This document shows positions 43,432-51,086 of a stretch of 64,000 nucleotides of DNA, one piece after another. The stretch is from positions 62,001 to 126,000 of the forward strand of contig NZ_NCXM01000005.1 in assembly GCF_002104765.1 (NCBI RefSeq). Reading direction: 5' to 3'. Each line of letters opens with the position of its first letter. Positions within the stretch are counted from its first letter, which is position 1. Origin of the DNA: Mycolicibacterium vulneris. GTDB taxonomy: Bacteria > Actinomycetota > Actinomycetes > Mycobacteriales > Mycobacteriaceae. Position numbers and translations under genes: made by a program. Below the pieces are notes generated by a model. The model was not told where the DNA came from. It did not search any database and saw only the letters and a program-made list of their open reading frames with translations.

Positions 43432-43533
43432 GATCGACCGGCCGGCGCCGGTAGCCTTGACATGCTGGAAACACGCTGGAAGGGCAGCCATGGGTAAGAC
43501 CACCACCGCGCCGCGACGATGCAGAGCGGAGCG

Positions 43534-44223
43534 ATGAGGAGGAGTGGCGCTCGTGGCTCCACGGGACGCCCCGACGCGCGCGCCGACCAGCGGACGAAGC
43601 GGTCCACCGCGGCGGTGGGCGCCGTAACGATCCTCACCTTCGTGGCGTTGCTCTATCTCGTCGAGCTGATCGACCAGCTGTCCCGGCATTCGCTGGACGC
43701 CAACGGCATCAGGCCGCTGCAGGCCGATGGTTTGTGGGGCATCGTTTTCGCGCCAGTGTTGCACGAGAGCTGGCAGCACCTGGCAGCCAATACCGTTCCG
43801 CTGCTGGTCCTGGGATTCCTGATGACCCTGGCCGGCCTGTCCCGGTTCGTCTGGGCGACCGCCATCGTGTGGATCCTGGGCGGCTTCGGCACCTGGCTCA
43901 TCGGCGACGTCGGCAGCAGCTGCCGCCCCACCGACCACCTCGGCGCCTCCGGCCTGATCTTCGGCTGGCTGGCCTTTTTGCTGGTGTTCGGGATCTTCGT
44001 GCGCCGGATGCGCGACATCATCATCGGGCTGATCGTGATGTTCGCCTACGGCGGCGTCCTGCTCGGAGCCATGCCCGTGCTCGGCAGATGTGGTGGGGTG
44101 TCATGGCAGGCCCACCTGTGTGGGGCGATCGCCGGCGTCGTGGCCGCCTACATGCTGTCGGCGCCGGAACGTAAGGGCCGGACGTCGAGGAACGCCGGCA
44201 CCGTTTCGCGGCCCAAGACATGA
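43534..44223 (+). CDS. Rhomboid family intramembrane serine protease
   Basis: Multi-pass membrane protease, about 229 residues with six predicted helices. The nucleophile Ser139 is in GASGLIFGW, and the His of the dyad is in [29 protein letters not shown] is the conserved helix 2 segment that forms the oxyanion hole. The start [15 protein letters not shown] is preceded by GGAG; an ATG at 43519 is an alternative. It overlaps murI as ATGA. The DNA between the P1 peptidase stop and this gene holds no other gene. Confidence 0.92.
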   Translation: MRRSGARGSTGRPDARADQRTKRSTAAVGAVTILTFVALLYLVELIDQLSRHSLDANGIRPLQADGLWGIVFAPVLHESWQHLAANTVPLLVLGFLMTLAGLSRFVWATAIVWILGGFGTWLIGDVGSSCRPTDHLGASGLIFGWLAFLLVFGIFVRRMRDIIIGLIVMFAYGGVLLGAMPVLGRCGGVSWQAHLCGAIAGVVAAYMLSAPERKGRTSRNAGTVSRPKT

Positions 44224-45035
44224 GCTCGCCATTGGCACCCATCGGGGTCTTCGACTCCGGTGTCGGGGGACTCACCGTCGCGCGGGCGATCATCGACCAG
44301 CTGCCCGACGAGGACATCATCTATGTCGGCGATACCGGCCACGGTCCGTACGGCCCGCTGTCCATCCCCGAGGTCCGCGCGCACGCGCTGGCCATCGGTG
44401 ACGACCTCGTCGGCCGCGGCGTCAAGGTGTTGGTCATCGCCTGCAACACGGCGTCCGCGGCGTGCCTGCGGGACGCGCGCGAACGCTACGACGTGCCCGT
44501 CGTCGAGGTGATCCTGCCTGCGGTGCGTCGCGCCGTCGCCACCACGCGCAACGGCCGCATCGGCGTCATCGGCACCCAGGCGACCATCAACTCGCACGCC
44601 TATCAGGACGCGTTCGCCGCCGCCCGCGACACCGAGATCACCGCGGTGGCCTGCCCGCGCTTCGTCGACTTCGTGGAGCGCGGCGTGACGAGTGGCCGTC
44701 AGGTGCTCGGGCTGGCCGAGGGTTATCTGGAGCCGCTGCAGCGCGCGCAGGTGGACACGCTGGTGCTCGGCTGCACGCACTACCCGTTGCTGTCCGGGCT
44801 CATCCAGTTGGCGATGGGTGACAACGTGACGTTGGTCTCCAGCGCCGAGGAAACCGCCAAGGAAGTGCTCCGGGTGCTGACCGAACGGGACCTGCTCCGG
44901 CCCCACGACGCACCCCCCGCGACACGGGTTTTCGAAGCCACCGGCGACCCCGCGGCATTCACCGCGTTGGCGGCGCGCTTCCTGGGTCCGGCGGTCACCG
45001 GCGTCCAGCCCGTTCATCAGGTGCACATTGATTGA
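44220..45035 (+). CDS. murI: Glutamate racemase
   Basis: Makes D-glutamate for peptidoglycan. The 271-residue protein has [16 protein letters not shown] at the N-terminus, catalytic Cys75 in [10 protein letters not shown] and the second catalytic Cys in [11 protein letters not shown]. It overlaps the rhomboid gene by 4 bases and is followed by the cAMP-phosphodiesterase-like gene. Confidence 0.97.
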   Translation: MSSPLAPIGVFDSGVGGLTVARAIIDQLPDEDIIYVGDTGHGPYGPLSIPEVRAHALAIGDDLVGRGVKVLVIACNTASAACLRDARERYDVPVVEVILPAVRRAVATTRNGRIGVIGTQATINSHAYQDAFAAARDTEITAVACPRFVDFVERGVTSGRQVLGLAEGYLEPLQRAQVDTLVLGCTHYPLLSGLIQLAMGDNVTLVSSAEETAKEVLRVLTERDLLRPHDAPPATRVFEATGDPAAFTALAARFLGPAVTGVQPVHQVHID

Positions 45036-45062
45036 CCTGCGGACGAGATTCTCGTCACACCA

Positions 45063-45890
45063 ATGCGGCGATGTTTTCGGCACGGTCCTATCGGGCATGG
45101 CACAGTAGTGTCCGTGCGAATAACCGTGCTCGGCTGCTCGGGCAGCGTGGTGGGTCCGGACTCGCCCGCGTCGGGTTATCTGCTCCGGGCACCGGACACT
45201 CCGCCGTTGGTCATCGACTTCGGCGGGGGCGTTCTGGGCGCACTACAGCGCTATGCCGATCCCGGTTCCGTGCACGTGCTGCTGTCCCATTTGCACGCCG
45301 ACCACTGTCTGGATTTGCCCGGACTTTTCGTGTGGCGTCGCTACCACCCGACGCGTCCGCTGGGGAAGGCGTTGCTCTACGGCCCGGGGGACACCTGGTC
45401 GCGGTTGGGTGCGGCGTCGTCGCCTTACGGCGGTGAGATCGACGACTGTTCGGACATTTTCGACGTTCGGCATTGGGTCGAAGGGGAGCCGGTGACGATC
45501 GGCGCGCTGACGGTGACGCCGCGAGTGGTGGCTCATCCGACCGAGTCCTACGGCTTGAAGATCACCGACCCCTCCGGCGCCTCGTTCGTCTACAGCGGTG
45601 ACACCGGCTTCTGCGATCAGCTCGTCGAGTTGGCTCGCGGCGCCGACGTCTTTCTCTGCGAGGCCTCATGGACGCACTCGCCGGACCGCCCGCCCGCGTT
45701 GCACCTGTCGGGCACCGAGGCAGGCCGGGCCGCGGCCGAGGCGGGCGTGCACGAACTCCTGCTCACCCACATCCCGCCATGGACCTCGCGCGAGGACGTC
45801 ATCAGCGAGGCCAAGGCCGAGTTCGATGGACCCGTGCATGCGGTGGTGTGCGGCGAGACGTTCGATATCCGCCGCTCCGAGCGGGTCTGA
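45063..45890 (+). CDS. Metallo-beta-lactamase-fold cyclic nucleotide phosphodiesterase (Rv1339-like)
   Basis: The M. tuberculosis homologue Rv1339 has been reported as an atypical class II cAMP phosphodiesterase. The protein has LLSHLHADHCLDLPGLFVW, the metal-binding HxHxDH motif, then SGDTGFCDQL and THIPPWTS with further ligands. The longest start (ATG 45063, 275 residues) is given; GTGs at 45108 and 45114 just before VRITVLGCSG are good alternatives. With two cyclases and a cNMP-binding lipase in the window, it makes this stretch rich in cAMP functions. Confidence 0.88.
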   Translation: MRRCFRHGPIGHGTVVSVRITVLGCSGSVVGPDSPASGYLLRAPDTPPLVIDFGGGVLGALQRYADPGSVHVLLSHLHADHCLDLPGLFVWRRYHPTRPLGKALLYGPGDTWSRLGAASSPYGGEIDDCSDIFDVRHWVEGEPVTIGALTVTPRVVAHPTESYGLKITDPSGASFVYSGDTGFCDQLVELARGADVFLCEASWTHSPDRPPALHLSGTEAGRAAAEAGVHELLLTHIPPWTSREDVISEAKAEFDGPVHAVVCGETFDIRRSERV

Positions 45891-45932
45891 GCCACCCGCG
45901 GCGCCGCCGAATTGCCCGCTAGTGTTGGCGGC

Positions 45933-46712
45933 GTGACGAGACGAGAAGACGGCCGCCTTGACGACGAGCTCCGGCCCGTGGTCATCACCCGCGGTTTCAC
46001 TGACCACCCCGCCGGTTCGGTATTGATCGAATTCGGCCACACCAAGGTCATGTGCACCGCCAGCGTGACCGACGGGGTGCCGCGCTGGCGCAAGGGATCG
46101 GGCCTGGGGTGGTTGACCGCCGAGTACGCGATGTTGCCGTCGGCGACCCACACCCGCTCGGACCGCGAGTCGGTGAAGGGCCGCCTGTCCGGGCGCACCC
46201 AGGAGATCAGCCGGCTGATCGGGCGGTCGCTGCGGGCGTGCATCGACCTGGCGGCGCTGGGGGAGAACACTATCGCCGTCGACTGCGATGTCTTGCAGGC
46301 CGACGGCGGCACCCGCACCGCGGCCATCACGGGCGCCTTCGTGGCGTTGTCCGACGCGGTGACCTATCTCGCGGCGGCGGGCAAGCTGTCGGATCCGCGG
46401 CCGTTGTCGTGTGCGATCGCGGCGGTCAGCGTCGGCGTGGTCGACGGGCGGATCCGGGTCGACCTGCCCTACGAGGAGGACTCCCGCGCCGAGGTCGACA
46501 TGAACGTCGTCGCCACCGACACCGGGACCCTCGTCGAGGTTCAGGGGACCGGCGAGGGGGCGACGTTCCCGCGCTCGACGCTGGACAAGCTGCTCGATGT
46601 GGCGCTGGCCGCCTGCGACAAGCTGTTCACCGCGCAGCGCGAGGCGCTGCAGCAGCCATACCCCGGTGTGCTCCCCGAGGGCGCCCCGGCGCCGAAGGCG
46701 TTCGGCAGCTGA
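45933..46712 (+). CDS. rph: Ribonuclease PH
   Basis: Phosphate-dependent 3'-5' exoribonuclease that trims tRNA 3' ends. The GTG start ([16 protein letters not shown]) gives 259 residues. [26 protein letters not shown] is the N-terminal core seen at about residues 15-45, and [18 protein letters not shown] and [19 protein letters not shown] are the phosphate and catalytic motifs. Its stop codon overlaps the start proposed for the next gene. Confidence 0.97.
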   Translation: MTRREDGRLDDELRPVVITRGFTDHPAGSVLIEFGHTKVMCTASVTDGVPRWRKGSGLGWLTAEYAMLPSATHTRSDRESVKGRLSGRTQEISRLIGRSLRACIDLAALGENTIAVDCDVLQADGGTRTAAITGAFVALSDAVTYLAAAGKLSDPRPLSCAIAAVSVGVVDGRIRVDLPYEEDSRAEVDMNVVATDTGTLVEVQGTGEGATFPRSTLDKLLDVALAACDKLFTAQREALQQPYPGVLPEGAPAPKAFGS

Positions 46713-47320
46713 CCCGGCTGCTGGTCGCCAGCCGCAACCCGAAGAAGCTGGCGGAGTTGCGTCGGGTGCTCGACGCGGCCGGCCTGACGGGATTGGCCTT
46801 GGTGTCGCTTGACGACGTGGCGCCCTTCGAGGAGGCGCCCGAGACCGGCGCGATTTTCGAGGACAACGCGTTGGCCAAGGCGCGAGATGCCTTCGCCGCG
46901 AGCGGGCTGGCAAGTGTGGCCGACGATTCCGGGCTGGAGGTCGCCGCGCTCAACGGCATGCCCGGTGTGCTGTCGGCTCGCTGGTCGGGTCGGCACGGCG
47001 ATGACGCGGGCAATACCGCGTTGCTGCTGGCGCAGCTGCGCGACGTGCCCGACGCACGGCGCGGTGCGGCGTTCGTGTCCGCCTGTGCGCTCGTCTCGGC
47101 CGCCGGCGAGGTCGTCGTCCGCGGCGAGTGGCCCGGCAGCATTGCCCGCGAACCGCGTGGCGACGGCGGCTTCGGCTACGACCCGGTCTTCGTTCCCCAC
47201 GGGCATGACCGCACGGCAGCACAGCTGAGCGCCGCGGAGAAGGACGCCGTCTCGCATCGCGGTCGCGCGCTGCGGCTACTATTGCCGGCGCTGGAAACGC
47301 TGGCCCGATCCGGGGGCTAG
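46709..47320 (+). CDS. rdgB: XTP/dITP diphosphatase (Ham1/RdgB)
   Basis: House-cleaning pyrophosphatase that removes non-canonical purine nucleotides. The Ham1 signature is complete: [45 protein letters not shown], and [13 protein letters not shown]. No ATG, GTG or TTG lies in frame near the expected start. A CTG at 46709 overlaps the rph stop as CTGA and gives 203 residues, near the family length, so a CTG start with translational coupling is proposed. The frame is open upstream across rph, which is chance. Confidence 0.92.
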   Translation: MTRLLVASRNPKKLAELRRVLDAAGLTGLALVSLDDVAPFEEAPETGAIFEDNALAKARDAFAASGLASVADDSGLEVAALNGMPGVLSARWSGRHGDDAGNTALLLAQLRDVPDARRGAAFVSACALVSAAGEVVVRGEWPGSIAREPRGDGGFGYDPVFVPHGHDRTAAQLSAAEKDAVSHRGRALRLLLPALETLARSGG

Positions 47321-47352
47321 GGCGCCCGGCGCCAGGCGGGAGCTGCTCGGGC

Positions 47353-47703
47353 TCACAACCCGAAACGCGCCTTGACGTCCTTGCTTTGGAAGTGCTCGAC
47401 GATGATGCCGAGCAGCGGGATGGTCCCGGACAGCAGCACGCCGACCGTCTTGCCGAGCGGCCAGCGCACCTTGACCGCCAGATTGAAGGCGGTCAGCACG
47501 TAGATGAAGTACACCCAGCCGTGGACCACTTCGATCCACCGGATCTCGTGGCCGAAGGCGAGGTGCGAGACGATCTCGTAGCACAGTGCGATGAGCCACA
47601 GACCCGTCGTCCACGCCATGATCCGGTAGCCGAGCAGCGCGGTGCGGATCTTGTCGACGGGCACTGCGGGCACAGATGTTCCGGGCGTCTCCGGTGTGGT
47701 CAT
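47353..47703 (-). CDS. DUF3817 integral membrane protein (Rv1342c-like)
   Basis: A 116-residue protein with three predicted membrane helices (WTTGLWLIALCYEIVSHLAF, VVHGWVYFIYVLTAFNLAV, VGVLLSGTIPLLGIIVEHF). The conserved HGW and FIYVL residues place it in DUF3817. Function is unknown. It overlaps lprD by 4 bases (ATGA), forming a two-gene operon. Confidence 0.88.
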   Translation of the reverse strand: MTTPETPGTSVPAVPVDKIRTALLGYRIMAWTTGLWLIALCYEIVSHLAFGHEIRWIEVVHGWVYFIYVLTAFNLAVKVRWPLGKTVGVLLSGTIPLLGIIVEHFQSKDVKARFGL

Positions 47704-48080
47704 GCGGTTGTCCTCTTCTGCTTTTCGGCGTCTTGCGCCGCGAGCTCGGCCAGGTAGGTGTTGTACTCGCGCAGCGCGGGGTCGTCGGGTGCCTGTGACG
47801 TGGGCTTGGGTCGCTCGGGCAGCAGCCCGGCGGGTATCTCCGTCATCGCGTCTGTGCTCCGTGGCTGTGGTGGTTCCTCTTCATAGCGAACGAATTTGCG
47901 GTAGGCGTACACGCAGAATCCGGCGAACAGCGGCCACTGCAACGCATAGCCGAGGTTCTGAAAGGAGCCGGAGACGGAATTGAACCTGGTCCACTGCCAC
48001 CAGCCCAGGGCCAGGCAGCCGCACGCCGCGACGATCACCAGCGCGATGAGCGCGGGCCTGCGACGATGCGTAGTGGACAC
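47700..48080 (-). CDS. lprD: LprD-like membrane/lipoprotein
   Basis: A 126-residue protein named by position and length (Rv1343c/LprD). The GTG start (VSTTHRRRPALIALVIVA) gives a short basic N-terminus, a hydrophobic segment and Cys in VIVAACGCLALGW as a possible lipobox. A second helix (LGYALQWPLFAGFCVYAY) follows. The tail is acidic and proline-rich. The second helix makes it look more like an integral membrane protein than a simple lipoprotein. Function is unknown. Confidence 0.82.
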   Translation of the reverse strand: MSTTHRRRPALIALVIVAACGCLALGWWQWTRFNSVSGSFQNLGYALQWPLFAGFCVYAYRKFVRYEEEPPQPRSTDAMTEIPAGLLPERPKPTSQAPDDPALREYNTYLAELAAQDAEKQKRTTA

Positions 48081-48176
48081 CCCTTGACCGTACCGCTCAC
48101 GATCTGGGCCCGGCGAATTCGTCGGGCCGCTCACCGACGATCTCTGAAGCCTTCAAGGCTGTACGATCGGCACGCC

Positions 48177-48260
48177 GCGGGCGTGATGGAATTGGCAGAC
48201 ATGCCGGCTTTAGGTGCCGGTGCTCGAGAGAGCGTGAGGGTTCGAGTCCCTCCGCCCGCA
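48177..48260 (+). tRNA. tRNA-Leu (anticodon UAG)
   Basis: 84 nt, a class II tRNA. Acceptor GCGGGCG (48177-48183) pairs with CGCCCGC (48253-48259), with discriminator A. The anticodon stem is CCGGC/GCCGG around loop TTTAGGT, giving anticodon TAG. GGTTCGAGTCC forms the T arm. CCA is not encoded. The integrase gene and atypical DNA begin just downstream, so its 3' end is the likely attB. Confidence 0.97.
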
Positions 48261-48321
48261 CTGGAATGTGAGCAGCTCAGATGGTGTTTTGGGTGCCTAA
48301 TTCAGTCCCCGTGAACACATT

Positions 48322-49098
48322 TTGAGCACACTTCAATGTGAGCCTTGCAGCCACCAATATGAGCGACATACGGTGCCAGGCGTGTTCTACACACCAGGTT
48401 GGCAGGCCATCCTCAGCGCCACCGGCGTCGGCACACTCGCAGGCGTGATTGTGACGCAGGTGTTTAACGTATGGACGAGGCACATCGATGCGAAAATCCG
48501 GGACGCGGATCGACAGCAGGAACGGGAAATCCGGGACGCGGATCGGCAGCATGAACGAGCAGTGGCCTACCAGCAGCGGATATGGCAGGCAAAGCATGAT
48601 GCGCTCACACGCCTGATATCCGCGTGCCGGTTCGTCAAATGGCAGGCGCAGCTCACCGGTGCCGAGAACACCGACGAAAAGCGCAGGCGCGCAATGACAA
48701 TCAGAGCGCTGGACCTATTTAGGGACAAGATCGGCAACGAGGACGGCATCAGCGAGATCACGGCATACGCGTCGGAGCCGGTTCGCAAGGCGCTTGACGA
48801 AGTGCTGGAAGAAATAAATGAGCAACGGCGCAAACATTTGCCCGCACTATTGAAACTCCGAAGCATCGGCATGCAATGGGACGCGGTGGGCAAGGAGCCA
48901 CTGACAGACACTTCCGGTGCCCCGGTGGCGCAAGCGCAGCAGCTCCTGCAGCAGCGCTCCTACCTCTTCAGCCAGCGGGAGCAGGCGCATAGTGATATCG
49001 GCGGCGCGTCCGACCTCGACGTCGACTGGGTCATCGACTTGTGCGACCGGGTGATCGATGTTGCACGCCAAGACCTAGAAGGCCGTTATTCCGAGTAA
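48322..49098 (+). CDS. Unknown membrane-anchored coiled-coil protein of the integrated element
   Basis: About 258 residues as an open frame; the start may be a TTG at 48322 or a GTG at 48373 (VPGVFYTPGWQAIL). One N-terminal hydrophobic segment (ILSATGVGTLAGVIVTQVF) is followed by a charged coiled coil with a repeated IRDADRQ-E-R unit, then a helical domain. No known family is recognised. It lies between the tRNA and the integrase and overlaps the integrase end by 13 bases, a common place for phage-exclusion or lysogenic conversion genes. Any such role is a guess. Confidence 0.65.
   Translation: MSTLQCEPCSHQYERHTVPGVFYTPGWQAILSATGVGTLAGVIVTQVFNVWTRHIDAKIRDADRQQEREIRDADRQHERAVAYQQRIWQAKHDALTRLISACRFVKWQAQLTGAENTDEKRRRAMTIRALDLFRDKIGNEDGISEITAYASEPVRKALDEVLEEINEQRRKHLPALLKLRSIGMQWDAVGKEPLTDTSGAPVAQAQQLLQQRSYLFSQREQAHSDIGGASDLDVDWVIDLCDRVIDVARQDLEGRYSE
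48494..48559 (+). repeat. Two tandem 33-base in-frame repeats
   Basis: Units at 48494-48526 and 48527-48559 differ at only a few bases and encode two copies of an 11-residue heptad-like unit (IRDADRQ with E and R around it) in the coiled coil. The near identity suggests a recent in-frame duplication. Confidence 0.85.
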
Positions 49099-50189
49099 GT
49101 GTTCCGTCGCGTTACTTCGCGTGCATACCGGCTGTGCAACGTCGCGGCCACCGCATCGAGGTCGGTGTCGAACAGGTCGGCGTACACGCGCAGCGTCACC
49201 GATGGATCTTTGTGCCCGAGCATCCGCGCCAGCGCCAGCACGTTGACGCCCGCTGAGACGGCCAGTGAGGCACAGGTGTGCCGCAGGTCATGCGGCGTCA
49301 CCGATTGCACGCCGGCGGCCCGCACAGCCCGCGTAAACCAGCCATTGCTGCTCTTGGGCCGGGGCAGATACCGACCGTCCGGTGTCGAGAACACGAGATC
49401 ATTCAGACCCTTGCCGGCGCAGGCCACCGACAACTCGTTGAGCACGAATTGCGGCACCGGTACCGACCGCGCTTCGCGGCCCTTTGTGGGTCCGACCTCA
49501 TGCCTGACCCCGATCTGCACCGCGTTCGACGAGACCGAGATCCGCCGACGCAGGAATTGCACGTCACGCACCCGCAGGCCAATTGCTTCACCCCATCGCA
49601 GACCGCAGTAGGCCAGCACCAGCACCAGGGCGCGGTGCTCACCGGCTTTGTCGGCAAGTAGCGCCACGTCATCAGCGGAGAGGTAAACACGGCGCTTGCC
49701 AAGCTTTTTCGGCAGGTTATCGACACCCTTGGCTGGATTAGCTTGCAGGCGTCTGCCTTTCACAGCGTCGGTCAGGATACCGCTCAGCACACCATAGGCG
49801 CGTAGCACCACCGTGGGCGACTTGTCGGATAGATCAGTGATCCAATCTTCGACGCCGATCAGATCAACGTCGGCTAGTGGCACATTGCCCCAAGTCGATT
49901 CGACGTGGACGCGCCATGCGGTCTCTAGCGTTCGATAGTGACTCGGTGCGCTTGACTTCTTTTTGCGAGCCAGCCAGGCCGGTGCCAGTGAACCGACCGT
50001 GACGCGACCCATAGAGGGCGCGACGTAAGTCCCTGACAACTTTTTGACTTCAACGTCATTGGCGAACGTCTGAGCATCACGCTTGCGTGTAAAACCGCGC
50101 TTGGTGGTTTGCTTTCCGTTAGGCTGACGGAACCGCACCGCGTAACGTGTTGTACCACTAATGGTTTCGTAGCTCTCGATAGTGGCCAT
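49086..50189 (-). CDS. Tyrosine recombinase (phage-type integrase)
   Basis: Integrates and, with an excisionase, excises the element. The 367-residue protein has an N-terminal arm-binding domain (GTTRYAVRFRQPNGKQTTKRGF), a core-binding SAM-like domain, and a catalytic domain. The catalytic Arg is in LAYCGLRWGEAIGL, the H-x-x-R in HDLRHTCASLAVSAG, and the last His and Tyr in MLGHKDPSVTLRVYADLF. All residues are present, so it should be active. It is close to the tRNA-Leu 3' end, which fits integration there. Confidence 0.95.
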   Translation of the reverse strand: MATIESYETISGTTRYAVRFRQPNGKQTTKRGFTRKRDAQTFANDVEVKKLSGTYVAPSMGRVTVGSLAPAWLARKKKSSAPSHYRTLETAWRVHVESTWGNVPLADVDLIGVEDWITDLSDKSPTVVLRAYGVLSGILTDAVKGRRLQANPAKGVDNLPKKLGKRRVYLSADDVALLADKAGEHRALVLVLAYCGLRWGEAIGLRVRDVQFLRRRISVSSNAVQIGVRHEVGPTKGREARSVPVPQFVLNELSVACAGKGLNDLVFSTPDGRYLPRPKSSNGWFTRAVRAAGVQSVTPHDLRHTCASLAVSAGVNVLALARMLGHKDPSVTLRVYADLFDTDLDAVAATLHSRYAREVTRRNTYSE

Positions 50190-50193
50190 GGTT

Positions 50194-50484
50194 TTACTTT
50201 CCTTTGTTGATAATTCTATGCACGGTGCCGACTGAGCAGCCGACCTCGTTGGCGATGGACCGCATGGACTGCCCGTCGCGGTGCAGTCGGCGGATTTCTT
50301 TGTCTCGGTCGGTGGTGTCGACCTGGCGGTTGGGTCGGAGCTTGCCGTCGATTCCTTTGGTCATGTCGACGGTGACCATGCCGTCGCTGTCGGGTTGATA
50401 ATCGTCGCTGCTCTGGCGACGCCTATGCACTGTCGACTTACTCAGACCCTTCTCGGCAGCGATAGCTCGAATACTTCTGCTCAT
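50194..50484 (-). CDS. Small DNA-binding protein with two helix-turn-helix motifs
   Basis: 96 residues, 4 bases upstream of the integrase and in the same operon. SIRAIAAEKGLSKSTVHRRR near the N-terminus and SMRSIANEVGCSVGTVHRI at the C-terminus are two resolvase/Homeodomain-like HTH units. It is divergent from the excisionase-like gene across a 190-base gap, the usual place for a phage repressor or switch protein. It may control integrase expression or aid recombination. Confidence 0.75.
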   Translation of the reverse strand: MSRSIRAIAAEKGLSKSTVHRRRQSSDDYQPDSDGMVTVDMTKGIDGKLRPNRQVDTTDRDKEIRRLHRDGQSMRSIANEVGCSVGTVHRIINKGK

Positions 50485-50673
50485 AAGCGTTCAACTGTAC
50501 CGCTGGGACGATTGAACACCAAACGGGCAGGCCCAAGCCTTAGTAATAAGTCAAATGACTCAGTGATATTGCACGAGTTCTGAGCCAATGCATCCCAATT
50601 TGACAACATGAAATCGCTGGTTATCGTCGGTTTCAAGGCGGTGACGACCACCCGCCACAGATTGGAACTCACA

Positions 50674-50925
50674 ATGCCCACAACAAAACTCAAGACCGAC
50701 TTGTCAAAGCTTCTCGCTGACAACGGCCTTGACCTCACTGTGCTGCCGCCCGTCATGACACCACCGGAGACCGCGCAGGTTCTACGGACCACCGTCACCT
50801 CACTTGCTCAGGATCGGTTTCGGGGCGTCGGTGTCCCATATGTTAAGTACGGCAGCAGGATTCGCTATCTGCGCGCCGACGTGGGCAAGTACCTGCTCGA
50901 CAATCATGTGACACCAAGCGCATGA
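50674..50925 (+). CDS. Excisionase-like small DNA-binding protein
   Basis: 83 residues from MPTTKLKTDLSKLLAD; an ATG at 50608 would add 22 residues. PPVMTPPETAQVLRTTVTSLAQDR is a MerR/Xis-type helix-turn-helix, and GVPYVKYGSRIRYLRADVGKYLLDN is the conserved wing of mycobacteriophage excisionases. It would bend attachment-site DNA to favour excision by the integrase. It precedes the replication gene on the plus strand. Confidence 0.72.
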   Translation: MPTTKLKTDLSKLLADNGLDLTVLPPVMTPPETAQVLRTTVTSLAQDRFRGVGVPYVKYGSRIRYLRADVGKYLLDNHVTPSA

Positions 50926-51002
50926 GTACTACACCGTTAACGCCAAAGGGCACGCTGGCGAATCGACAAAGCAAGTATCCCAACGAAATTAAGGACACCT
51001 GA
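50922..51002 (+). CDS. Possible 26-residue coupled peptide
   Basis: An ATG overlaps the stop of the excisionase-like gene as ATGA and opens a frame of 26 codons (MSTTPLTPKGTLANRQSKY to KDT). The overlap is the only support. No family is recognised, and chance is possible. Confidence 0.25.
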   Translation: MSTTPLTPKGTLANRQSKYPNEIKDT

Positions 51003-51042
51003 CATGGCCGGAATTGACAACACGACATAGAGAAAGACGAAA

Positions 51043-51066
51043 GGCTAGGGACGTAACTCCCTAGCC
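51043..51066. promoter_or_regulatory. Perfect hairpin in the leader of the replication gene
   Basis: GGCTAGGGA (51043-51051) and TCCCTAGCC (51058-51066) form a 9-base perfect stem with loop CGTAAC, ending 20 bases before the rep ATG. No T-run follows. It could be an operator or a translation-control hairpin for the Rep protein. Confidence 0.5.
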
Positions 51067-51086
51067 AATCGCTTGAGGTCTCGGAC

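Noticed and set aside
42374..43938. 566-codon minus-strand open frame opposite the P1 peptidase and rhomboid
   Set aside because: Both plus-strand genes have catalytic motifs; the minus frame shows only GC-rich low complexity.
46052..46708. Extension of rdgB upstream through rph as a fusion protein
   Set aside because: The upstream part is the wrong frame of rph and is Arg/Gly-rich; the Ham1 fold starts at LLVASRN.
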